A DNA stretch of 64,000 nucleotides from positions 124,001 through 188,000 of the forward strand of contig CAVXLC010000001.1 in assembly GCA_963762545.1 (NCBI GenBank), in the 5' to 3' direction. This document shows, piece after piece, positions 56,839 to 64,000 of the stretch; positions within the stretch are counted from its first letter, which is position 1; every line of letters starts with the position of its first letter. A model generated the notes under the pieces. That model saw nothing but the letters and a program-made list of their open reading frames with translations, did not search any database and was not told where the DNA came from. The stretch comes from JABFSM01 sp963762545. GTDB lineage: Bacteria; Gemmatimonadota; Gemmatimonadetes; Gemmatimonadales; GWC2-71-9. Both the position numbers and the translations under genes were made by a program.

Positions 56839-58524
56839 ATGAAATGCGCCCCCGTCGTCACCGCCCTGGTCCTGCTGGCACCGGTCGTCGGTGCTCGCCA
56901 GCAGGAGCCGGCCGACATCGTCTTCACCAACGGCAAGGTCTACACCGCCAACGACAAGCAGGCCCGGGCGGAGGCGGTGGCGATCAAGGGAAACAAGTTC
57001 GTCTTCGTGGGCTCGAACGGCGGGGCGCGAAAGTTCACCGGGGCCGGCACCAAGGTGATCGATCTGCACGGGGCGGCGGTGTTCCCCGGCTTCACCGATG
57101 CCCACATGCATCTCTCCGGCGTGGGCGCGCGCGAAATGACGCTCAACCTCGAGGGCACCAAGAGCCTCGACGAGTTCCTGGCGCTGGTGAAGGCCCGGGT
57201 GGACCAGGCCCGGCCGGGCCAGTGGGTGACCGGCCGCGGATGGATCGAGACGTTCTGGAAGCCGCCGGTCTTCCCGACCCGGCAGGACCTGGACGGCATC
57301 GCGCCCAACAATCCGGTGGTGCTGGAGCGGGCCGACGGCCATGCCTCGGTGGCCAACAGCGCGGCGCTCCGGCTGGCCGGCATCACCCGGGACACCCGGC
57401 CCCCGGCGGGCGGCGCGATCAACAAGGACGCGTCGGGCGAGCCCACCGGCATGCTGATCGACCGGGCGCAGGGCCTGGTCGGGCGCCTGGTTCCTCCCGA
57501 GACCGAGGCCGAGCTGGACGAGCAGATCATCAAGGGCGTGCAGCGGGAGGTGGGGCTGGGCTGGACCCAGATTCAGGACGCCCACGGGACCTGGAACGAC
57601 GTCGAGCGGCTGCGCCGGCTCTATCGTGACGGCAAGATCAAGATCCGGATCTACAAGAACATCACCGGCCCGGGCGCGGACGCGAACCGCCTCATCGACC
57701 AGGGACCGGTGCTCGGCGAGTTCGACGGGCGGCTGACCGTGCGCAACATCAAGGTGGTGATGGACGGCGCCTTGGGCAGCCGGGGCGCCGCGCTGCTGGC
57801 GCCGTACAGCGACGATCCGCGCACCAGCGGGCTCATCACCACCGATACCGTGGCGCTCATGCCGATGCTGGTCGCGGCGCTCAAGAAGGGCATCCAGGTC
57901 TCGACCCACTCCATCGGCGACCGGGGCAACCGCCTGACCCTCGATTTCTACGAGCGCGCCATGCAGGAGGTGCCCCCCGACCAGCGCGCCATCAAGGAGC
58001 CGCGCTGGCGCGACGAGCACTCCCAGATCGTGAATCCCGCCGACATCCCGCGCTTCAAGACGCTCGGCGTCATCGCGTCGATGCAGCCGTCCCACGCCAT
58101 CGGCGATCTCTACTTCGCGCCGTCGCGGCTCGGCATGGAGCGCCTCAAGGGCGCCTACGCCTGGGAGACCTTCATCAAGCTCGGGGTGCCGGTGCCCGGT
58201 GGCTCGGACGCGCCGGTGGAGCGGGGCGAGCCGATGATCGAATTCTACGCCGCGGTGGCGCGGAAGGACCTCGCCGGACACTCCGGCGAGGGTTGGCATC
58301 CCGAGGAAAAGGTGACCCGGGAGCAGGCCCTCAAGATGTTCACCATCTGGCCGGCCTTCGCCGCGTTCGAGGAGCACCAGCGCGGCTCGATCGAACCCGG
58401 CAAGCTCGCGGATCTGACGATCCTGTCCCAGGACATCATGACCGTTCCCGAACTGGACATCCCCAAGACCAAGGCGCTGCTGACGGTGGTGAACGGGGAG
58501 ATTGTCTACGGCACCGTACCTTGA
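56839..58524 (+). CDS. Exported YtcJ-type amidohydrolase
   Basis: 561 residues from ATG 56839 with signal peptide CAPVVTALVLLAPVVGARQQ. It belongs to the long amidohydrolase-3 (YtcJ/NfdA-like) group: FTNGKVYTANDKQARAEAVAIKG at the start, the metal motif FTDAHMHLSG (about 83-90), a conserved KVVMDGALGSRGAALL segment, STHSIGDRGN with His, and GSDAPVERGEPM with Asp. The C-terminal GSIEPGKLADLTILSQD is standard. Relatives deformylate or hydrolyse amides. It is coupled to the VPS10-like gene and ends before a strong terminator. Confidence 0.92.
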   Translation: MKCAPVVTALVLLAPVVGARQQEPADIVFTNGKVYTANDKQARAEAVAIKGNKFVFVGSNGGARKFTGAGTKVIDLHGAAVFPGFTDAHMHLSGVGAREMTLNLEGTKSLDEFLALVKARVDQARPGQWVTGRGWIETFWKPPVFPTRQDLDGIAPNNPVVLERADGHASVANSAALRLAGITRDTRPPAGGAINKDASGEPTGMLIDRAQGLVGRLVPPETEAELDEQIIKGVQREVGLGWTQIQDAHGTWNDVERLRRLYRDGKIKIRIYKNITGPGADANRLIDQGPVLGEFDGRLTVRNIKVVMDGALGSRGAALLAPYSDDPRTSGLITTDTVALMPMLVAALKKGIQVSTHSIGDRGNRLTLDFYERAMQEVPPDQRAIKEPRWRDEHSQIVNPADIPRFKTLGVIASMQPSHAIGDLYFAPSRLGMERLKGAYAWETFIKLGVPVPGGSDAPVERGEPMIEFYAAVARKDLAGHSGEGWHPEEKVTREQALKMFTIWPAFAAFEEHQRGSIEPGKLADLTILSQDIMTVPELDIPKTKALLTVVNGEIVYGTVP

Positions 58525-58534
58525 TCAACACAGG

Positions 58535-58574
58535 GACGCCAGGACGCAAGGTGGTTTCCTTGCGTCCTGGCGTC
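58535..58574. terminator. Perfect 17-bp hairpin of GGACGC repeats between convergent genes
   Basis: GACGCCAGGACGCAAGG, loop TGGTTT, CCTTGCGTCCTGGCGTC: 17 uninterrupted base pairs, 10 bases after the amidohydrolase stop and 12 bases from the stop of the convergent VPS10-like gene. It should end both transcripts. The arm consists of repeated GGACGC words that also occur at 13562-13604. Confidence 0.75.
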
Positions 58575-58586
58575 TGTGCGTCTGCC

Positions 58587-61500
58587 TCAGGGTTTCCACA
58601 CCGGCACCCGGCCCGGCGTCCACGGGGCGCCCGCCGCCTCGGCGTCATCCTCCAGCTTCTTCTGATCGTCGAGGAACGCCCGGAACCGCGGCAAGAACGC
58701 GGTCAGCTCCTCCGAGGCGATCTGGTAGTTCCGGCGATGGGTGGCGGTCGGCGCCGAGACGGTTGACCAGGTGTTCTGGACCACCCGCTGGATCCGGTCG
58801 ATCAGCGTCGGCGGCGTCGGCTCCGATTCTCCCGCAATCACGTTGTCGCCGTCCATCTCGGTGCGCAATGCCCGGAGCCGCTCGGTGAGCGCCCGGCCCC
58901 GGTCGGCCAGCGCCGGGGTACCCGGCGTCGCATCGATGGCCCGCCGGAGCAGCTGGAGGCGGGTGTCCGCCTCGGCGAGCGCCGCATTGGTGCCCATGGC
59001 CGCGCGCTGGAGCCGGGCGGTCTCCAGGTGGAACGCCGCCACCGCGGCGCCATCCGCCAGCGATGGCGTCCCCTGGCCCAGCGGGACTGCCTTGAAGGTC
59101 TGGGAACCCACCACCGTCTCGCGCCCGTCCTGCCGGATCGACAACGTCACCGTGTAGGTGCCCGGTACCGCCATGGGTCCCGATGGCCCCGCGAACCCGT
59201 CGTCCGCTCCGCCCCGCTGCGGCGGCGCCAGGGAGGTGATCGGCGTCGAGGCGGGGTAGCGGAAATCCCAGCGGATCCGCTGGAACCCGGCCGCGGTGGA
59301 CCCGTTCAGCCGGCGGATCACGTTGCCCTGCTGGTCGGCCACCGTCAGCACTACTGCGGGCGGCTCTTCGCGGTCCTCGGCGCGCAGGCTGTCCAGCGGG
59401 GGGTAGAAGACGTCCTCCCCCCTGGTGACGGCGGATTTCTCCGCGGCCAGCCGCCGGGCGCGGCGGGTCCGGAGCTCGCTCCGCATGAACCAGGTGAACA
59501 CCGCGCCCACGCCGGGGTTCGGCGCGGTGTAGAGCGCGTCGCCCTGCGCCCCCCGCGGGCCGCCACCCAGCGGCGACGCCTCGAGGTACATCCAGGCATC
59601 GGGCACCGGCAGCAGCGCGGCCCCCTGCTCCACCGTCCGGGCGGCGTCGCGGAGCGGGGAATAGTCGTCCAGGATGTAGAAGCCCCGCCCGAACGTGGCC
59701 AGCACCAGGTCGTTGTTCTTGCGATGGATGGCGATGTCGTGCACCGGAATCGTGGGCAGCCCGGCCAGCTTGATCCACTTCTTGCCGCCGTCCACCGTAA
59801 AGTAGGCGCCGAACTCGGTGCCCGCGAAGAGCAGATTCGGATTGACGTGGTCTTCGGCCACGGCCAGGACCGAGCCGCGCTCCGGAAGATTGCCGGCGAT
59901 GGAGGTCCAGCTCCTGCCCTGGTCGGTGCTCTTGAGGAGATAGGGCTTGAAGTCACCCGCCTTGTGGTTGTCGAACGCGGCGTAGACGGCGTTCACGTCG
60001 TGCCGTGACGGGGTGACGCTCGACACGAAGGTGGTGTCCGGTACGCCGGGAAAATGCTCGATCTTGCGCCAGGTGGTCCCGCCGTCGTCGGTGACGCTGA
60101 GGGCGCCGTCGTCGGTGCCGGCGTAGAGCAGGTTTTCCTTCAGCGGCGATTCGCCCAGGGACACGATGGTCCCGAAGAAGGACGTCGAGGTGTTCTTCGC
60201 CACCGCGTCCACGCTCCACACCCGCCCCATCATCTTGAGCCGGTTGCGGTCGAGCTGGCGGCTCAGGTCGCCGCTAATGGCCTTCCAGGTGTCTCCGCGG
60301 TCGTCGCTCCGGTACAGCCGCTGCGAGCCGAAGTAGAGGCGGGTATGGGAATGGGGGCTGATGAGCAGCGGGGAATCCCAGTGCCAGCGCAGCGCCGAGT
60401 CTCCCTTCTCGGGCTGGGGCTGGATGCCGATCCGGCCTCCGGTGGCCCGGTCGTACCGGACCATTTCCCCGTGCTGCGACTCGGCGTAGAGGGTGTTCGA
60501 GTCCTGCCAGTCGATTTTGCTGGTGAACCCGTCGCCCCCGGTGGTGATGAACCAGTCGGCATTGCCGATGCCGTGCTGGTTCCTGGTCGCCGAGGGCCCG
60601 CAGACCGAGTTGTTGTCCTGGGTGCCGCCGCAGACCAGATAGAACGGGCTTTCGCTCTGGGCCACGTCCACCTTGTAGAACTGGACCAGCGGGAGGTTGG
60701 CCACGTACATCCAGGTGGCGCCCCGGTCGAACGTCTCGTAGAGCCCGCCGTCGTTCCCCGAGAGGATGTGCCCGGTGTCGTCCGGATCGATCCACAGCGC
60801 GTGGTTGTCCACGTGGGTGGAGCGGCCCTGGATCGAGCGGAAGGTCCGGCCGCCGTCCTCGGTCACCTGGAGCTGCACGTTCATCGCGTAGACCCGGTCG
60901 GGATCCTTGGGGTCGGCGAACAGCTTGTGGTAGTAGAACGGCGGGCCGGCCACCGCGGGATTCATCCGCTCCCAGTTCTGTCCCGCGTCCACCGAGCGGA
61001 AGAATCCGCCGGCGCGGTTGGCGGCCTCGATCTGCGCGTATACGATATCGGGGTTCGCCGGCGACACGGCGAGCCCGATCTTGCCCATCTCTTCGGTGGG
61101 CAGACCGCGGGTCAGCTTGGACCAGGTGGCGCCGCCGTCGACCGACTTCCAGAGGGCCGATCCCGGGCCGCCGTCGATGAACCCCCATTGCCGCCGGGCC
61201 CGCTGCCAGGTCGAGGCGTAGAGCACGTCGGGATTGCGAGGGTCGAATTGCATGTCGTACGCGCCGGTCCAGTCGTCTCCCTTGAGCGACCGGGTCCAGG
61301 TCTTTCCGCCGTCCACGGTCTTGTAGACCCCGCGATCGCCGCCGGCCGACCAGAGCGGCCCTTCGGCGGAGACGTACACCACGTTGCCATTGCGCGGGTC
61401 GATCAGGATCTTCCCGATGTGGTTCGAGGCTTTGAGGCCGAGGTTGGTCCAGCTCCGCCCGCCGTCGGTGGACTTGTAGACCCCGTCACCGTAGCCCACG

Positions 61501-61943
61501 CTGCGCTGCGAATTGTTCTCACCGGTGCCGACCCACACCACCAGCGGATTGCCCGGATCGATCGCCACGGTCCCGATCGAGTAGGAACCCTGGGTGTCGA
61601 ACACCGGCGTCCAGGTGGTGCCGGCGTTGACCGTCTTCCACACGCCGCCCGAGTGCACCGCCACGTACCAGGTGTGCTTGGCCGCGGGATGCACCGCGAC
61701 CTCGCCGATCCGTCCCGACGGCGCGGCGGGACCGATGCTCCGGACCCGGAGGCCCGCGAACAAACCCGCCCGCAGCCGGTCGGTGGTGTCGGGGGTCGCC
61801 TGCCGCGCGCCGCCGGCCGAGTCGGCGCGCGGGGTGCCGGCCGGCGGTGTTCCCCGGGCCCGGGGCGCGGCGGGTCGCGCTTGGCCGACGGCGGCGGTGG
61901 GAAGGACGAGGAGGAGCAGCAGGCCTGCGGCGGCGCATCGCAT
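58587..61943 (-). CDS. VPS10/sortilin-like BNR-repeat exported protein
   Basis: 1118 residues from ATG 61943, giving signal peptide LLLLLVLPTAAVGQA and then a Pro/Ala-rich linker. The BNR/Asp-box repeats are clear (STDGGRSW, TVDGGKTW, SVDGGATW, TEDGGRTF, TDDGGTTW), with the sortilin-type propeller to about residue 760, then an Ig-like domain and a helical C-terminus. It is a paralog of the genes at 1-1695 and 53613-56837. The frame remains open for about 1.5 kb upstream of the start, but that part is antisense to the permease gene and is not coding. Confidence 0.9.
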   Translation of the reverse strand: MRCAAAGLLLLLVLPTAAVGQARPAAPRARGTPPAGTPRADSAGGARQATPDTTDRLRAGLFAGLRVRSIGPAAPSGRIGEVAVHPAAKHTWYVAVHSGGVWKTVNAGTTWTPVFDTQGSYSIGTVAIDPGNPLVVWVGTGENNSQRSVGYGDGVYKSTDGGRSWTNLGLKASNHIGKILIDPRNGNVVYVSAEGPLWSAGGDRGVYKTVDGGKTWTRSLKGDDWTGAYDMQFDPRNPDVLYASTWQRARRQWGFIDGGPGSALWKSVDGGATWSKLTRGLPTEEMGKIGLAVSPANPDIVYAQIEAANRAGGFFRSVDAGQNWERMNPAVAGPPFYYHKLFADPKDPDRVYAMNVQLQVTEDGGRTFRSIQGRSTHVDNHALWIDPDDTGHILSGNDGGLYETFDRGATWMYVANLPLVQFYKVDVAQSESPFYLVCGGTQDNNSVCGPSATRNQHGIGNADWFITTGGDGFTSKIDWQDSNTLYAESQHGEMVRYDRATGGRIGIQPQPEKGDSALRWHWDSPLLISPHSHTRLYFGSQRLYRSDDRGDTWKAISGDLSRQLDRNRLKMMGRVWSVDAVAKNTSTSFFGTIVSLGESPLKENLLYAGTDDGALSVTDDGGTTWRKIEHFPGVPDTTFVSSVTPSRHDVNAVYAAFDNHKAGDFKPYLLKSTDQGRSWTSIAGNLPERGSVLAVAEDHVNPNLLFAGTEFGAYFTVDGGKKWIKLAGLPTIPVHDIAIHRKNNDLVLATFGRGFYILDDYSPLRDAARTVEQGAALLPVPDAWMYLEASPLGGGPRGAQGDALYTAPNPGVGAVFTWFMRSELRTRRARRLAAEKSAVTRGEDVFYPPLDSLRAEDREEPPAVVLTVADQQGNVIRRLNGSTAAGFQRIRWDFRYPASTPITSLAPPQRGGADDGFAGPSGPMAVPGTYTVTLSIRQDGRETVVGSQTFKAVPLGQGTPSLADGAAVAAFHLETARLQRAAMGTNAALAEADTRLQLLRRAIDATPGTPALADRGRALTERLRALRTEMDGDNVIAGESEPTPPTLIDRIQRVVQNTWSTVSAPTATHRRNYQIASEELTAFLPRFRAFLDDQKKLEDDAEAAGAPWTPGRVPVWKP

Positions 61944-62059
61944 GGGTCGGTGGTCCGGTTCCGGGTGACGAACGGCGAAGAGCGGCAGTAGCTGATAGGA
62001 TAGCCCCGGCTCCGCGCCCGAGCCACCAGCGGCCGCTTCCGGCGACTGTAGTCCGGCGG

Positions 62060-62065
62060 TAGCTT
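62060..62065 (+). promoter_or_regulatory. TAGCTT -10 box of the permease gene
   Basis: TAGCTT is followed by 10 nt and ATG 62076. A TTG at 62064 and a GTG at 62067 in the same frame overlap or abut the box, so ATG 62076 is preferred. Confidence 0.55.
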
Positions 62066-62075
62066 GGTGAACCCG

Positions 62076-63455
62076 ATGGCCTCCACCGCGCCACCTCCGC
62101 AACAGCCCGTGCCCGCCGGTACCCGCGGGGAGGACGGACTGCGCCGTGAGCTGGGATTGTTGGATGCCACGATGATCAACGTCGGGACGATCATCGCCTC
62201 GTCGATCTTCATCGTGCCCAGCGCCATCGCGGCCGCGTTCACCGCGTCGTTCCCCACCATCCTGGTCTGGGTGGTGGGCGCGGTGATTTCTCTCTGTGGG
62301 GCGCTCTGCATCGCCGAGCTGGGCGCCGCCATGCCTCGGGCCGGCGGGCAATTCATCTACCTGCAGCGGGCCCTGGGGCCGGTCTGGGGCTACCTCTACG
62401 GCTGGGGCAGCTCGGTGGTGATCAACCCCGCCTCGATCGCCGCCATCGCGGTGGGATTCGCCACCTACCTCGGCTTCTTCCTGCCGCTCTCGCCGCTGGC
62501 GATCAAGCTGGTGGCCATCGGATCGATTCTCCTGCTCACCCTGATCAACTGCTTCGGCCTCAAGGTGGGCGCCGTCACCCAGAACGTCGTCACGCTGATC
62601 AAGATCGGCGCGGTCGTCGCCCTGGTCGCGCTCTGCCTGCTGCTGCCGGGCGGCAGTGTGCGGAACTTCCAGCCCCTCTGGCCCACCGAGCCCATGGGCG
62701 CGCTGATCGGGCCCTTCGGGGTCGCGATGATCGCGGTGCTGTGGGGCTACGACGGATGGATCGAGATCACCTACGTGGGCAGCGAGATGCGGAACCCGGC
62801 CCGCGACATGCCCCGCTCGATTCTGCTGTCGACGGTGCTGGTGAGCGTGCTCTACGTGGGAGTGAGCCTGGCGATTCTCTACGTCCTGGGGCGGGAGAAC
62901 GCCGCCAGGTCGCCCCTGGTGGCGGCCGACGCGATGCGGGTGGTGCTGGGCACCGGGGGAGCGGCCTTCATCACCGTGGCGGTGCTGGTCTCGACCCTGG
63001 GCTCCAACCACGGGATCGTGTTCACCGCGGCGCGGATTCCCTGGGCCATGGCCCGGGAAGGCCAGTTCTTTTCGTGGGCCTCGACGCTGAACCCCCGGTA
63101 CGCCACGCCCAATACCTCGCTCGTCGTCCAGGGCGTGTGGTCGTCCCTCCTCGTGCTGCTGGGTACCTACAACGACCTGATCACCTGCATGGTCTTCGTC
63201 TCGTTTCTCTTCTACTCGCTCTCCTGCATTTCGGTGATCGTGCTCCGCCGGCGGGAGCCTGGAATGGCGCGTCCCTACCGGGCGTGGGGCTACCCGGTCA
63301 CGCCGGTGGTGTTCATCCTCTTTTCGGCGTATCTGATCGTGAATTCCATCATCGCCGAGCCCGAGTTCTCTCTCATCGGCGCGGGCCTGCTCGCGGCGGG
63401 GCTGCCGTTCTACTGGTACTTCATGAAACGAAAATCGCCCGGACGCTCCGCCTAG
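62076..63455 (+). CDS. APC-superfamily amino-acid permease (LAT-like)
   Basis: 459 residues with twelve predicted helices. TM1 carries MINVGTIIASSIFIVPSAIA (the APC GSGIF-like substrate loop, here ASSIF) and TM6 has VLWGYDGWIEITYVGSEMRNPARDMPRSI, very typical of the amino acid/polyamine-organocation family. The N-terminus is a soluble Pro-rich stretch of about 20 residues. It imports or exchanges amino acids and is a second permease of the type at 5.1-6.5 kb, with low direct similarity. ATG 62076 is chosen from the TAGCTT box. Confidence 0.9.
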   Translation: MASTAPPPQQPVPAGTRGEDGLRRELGLLDATMINVGTIIASSIFIVPSAIAAAFTASFPTILVWVVGAVISLCGALCIAELGAAMPRAGGQFIYLQRALGPVWGYLYGWGSSVVINPASIAAIAVGFATYLGFFLPLSPLAIKLVAIGSILLLTLINCFGLKVGAVTQNVVTLIKIGAVVALVALCLLLPGGSVRNFQPLWPTEPMGALIGPFGVAMIAVLWGYDGWIEITYVGSEMRNPARDMPRSILLSTVLVSVLYVGVSLAILYVLGRENAARSPLVAADAMRVVLGTGGAAFITVAVLVSTLGSNHGIVFTAARIPWAMAREGQFFSWASTLNPRYATPNTSLVVQGVWSSLLVLLGTYNDLITCMVFVSFLFYSLSCISVIVLRRREPGMARPYRAWGYPVTPVVFILFSAYLIVNSIIAEPEFSLIGAGLLAAGLPFYWYFMKRKSPGRSA

Positions 63456-63489
63456 CCGCCGGGACACTCGACGACTCCACCGAGGCCTC

Positions 63490-63924
63490 ATGTCCGACAC
63501 CGCCCAGTCCTACGCCAGCCACGCCCGCTATGTCCCCGGGTTTCACTTCTTCGCCCTGCCGGTCCTCCTGATCAACGCGATCGTGTGGATCGTCAACGCC
63601 GTCCGCCACCCCGGGGTGGATACCGCCTGGGGCGCGGTGGTGGCGATCGCCATTTTCTTGGCGGTCTTCTATGCGCGGGGGATGGCCCTGCGGGTGCAGG
63701 ACCGGGTCATCCGCCTCGAGGAAACGCTGCGGCTGACCCGGCTCATGCCGAGCCGGGGCGCCGACATCGCCCGGCTGTCCCGGGACCACCTGGTGGCGCT
63801 GCGGTTCGCCTCCGACGCGGAGGTCCCCGGCCTGGTCGATCGGGTCCTGGCCGGGGAGCTTGCCACCCGCAGGGAGATCAAGGCCGCCGTCCGGTCCTGG
63901 CGGGCCGATCACCTGCGGGCCTGA
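63490..63924 (+). CDS. DUF6526 family membrane protein
   Basis: 144 residues. Two membrane helices (about 17-37 and 44-62) are followed by a cytoplasmic amphipathic part with the conserved MALRVQDRVIRLEETLRLTRLM segment and DHLVALRFASDAEVPGLVDRVLAGEL, which are characteristic of DUF6526. Function unknown. It starts 34 bases behind the permease stop and may be co-transcribed. Confidence 0.85.
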   Translation: MSDTAQSYASHARYVPGFHFFALPVLLINAIVWIVNAVRHPGVDTAWGAVVAIAIFLAVFYARGMALRVQDRVIRLEETLRLTRLMPSRGADIARLSRDHLVALRFASDAEVPGLVDRVLAGELATRREIKAAVRSWRADHLRA

Positions 63925-63925
63925 G

Positions 63926-64000
63926 CTACTTCAGCTTGTCCAGGGCCGCCTTGACGGCCTGACTCTGCGGGAATTTCTGGGCGAGCGCGGTGAGCACCGC
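63926..64000 (-). CDS. C-terminal end of a probable TPR/YbgF-like protein (cut by window)
   Basis: The stop is CTA at 63926-63928 on the plus strand, one base after the DUF6526 stop, and 24 codons are seen. They read AVLTALAQKFPQSQAVKAAL then DKLK at the end, the usual last helix pair of a tetratricopeptide repeat as in tol-pal associated YbgF/CpoB proteins. The remainder lies outside the window. Confidence 0.5.
   Translation of the reverse strand, partial: AVLTALAQKFPQSQAVKAALDKLK

Noticed and set aside
52050..56936. Very long open frame (over 1600 codons) on the minus strand through the VPS10-like gene
   Set aside because: Only the part below 53495 has a signal peptide and the DUF4403 pattern. 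The upstream part is a GC-rich antisense shadow of the plus-strand VPS10-like gene with Arg/Gly/His-biased composition.
61944..63500. Upstream extension of the minus-strand VPS10-like gene to 63500
   Set aside because: The extension is antisense to the permease and lacks any domain; a proper signal peptide starts at 61943.
1..64000. Prophage, insertion sequence or genomic island
   Set aside because: No transposase, integrase, attachment repeats or composition break was seen; the gene content is ordinary for one lineage.
1..64000. tRNA or rRNA genes
   Set aside because: No cloverleaf with conserved T-loop sequence or rRNA segment was noticed in the spacers, which are nearly all shorter than 150 bases.

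Overview
This is a very GC-rich (about 70% by eye) bacterial chromosome segment, densely packed with genes on both strands. No rRNA, tRNA, CRISPR array, transposase or phage gene was seen. The gene content points to a member of the Gemmatimonadota or a close relative. Indicators are three large VPS10/sortilin-type BNR-repeat exported proteins, a PadR regulator followed by a duplicated-orphan (ADOP/MacB-like) ABC permease, a Pkn-type Ser/Thr kinase with TPRs, and many exported peptidases and amidohydrolases. This taxon call is an inference from gene families, not from a marker gene.

Layout. 1-9.6 kb: end of a VPS10-like protein, M24 peptidase, LOG-like protein, pnuC followed by a nadR stub, an amino-acid permease, an acetamidase-cyclophilin fusion and a MetX-like hydrolase. 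9.7-13 kb: GMC oxidoreductase with its gluconate-dehydrogenase subunit-3 partner (frameshifted), and cutC. 13-25 kb: DUF433-zinc finger protein, M16 peptidase, DinB proteins, Ser/Thr kinase, a frameshifted exported protein, alkaline phosphatase-like enzyme, amidohydrolase, metallo-beta-lactamase. 25-34 kb: DinB protein, DUF3052, frameshifted gamma-glutamyltransferase, zinc-ribbon SDR, cyclase, padR and ABC permease. 34-42 kb: an operon-like run of aminotransferase, beta-lactamase-type hydrolase, GNAT and oligopeptidase B, then an amidase and a SWIB protein. 42-50 kb: HEAT-cyclophilin protein, M28 peptidase, coaA, SDR, MATE pump. 50-52 kb: an ATP-grasp ligase and an SsuD/SfnG-type monooxygenase behind a cysteine-codon attenuator. 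52-64 kb: DUF4403 lipoprotein, two VPS10-like proteins, amidohydrolase, permease, DUF6526, and the end of a probable TPR gene. No stretch over 300 bases lacks a gene or a described element. The two longest spacers (about 4.85-5.08 kb and 49.8-50.04 kb) hold gene stubs and the attenuator.

Functionally the window is dominated by exported hydrolases and uptake of organic nitrogen and peptides: M24, M16, M28, S9, GGT, amidases and two amino-acid permeases. The most striking element is the 49.84-50.04 kb leader. It has a TATCTT box 7 nt before the ATG of a 33-codon ORF with three Cys codons, a 15-of-16-pair antiterminator helix, and a perfect 10-bp intrinsic terminator with a T-run. This is an apparently complete cysteine-sensing attenuator in front of organosulfur-type genes. 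A second theme is a TAnnnT box (often exactly TAGCTT) 5-10 nt before many start codons, which indicates leaderless transcription. A third is three otherwise intact genes each broken by exactly one extra base.
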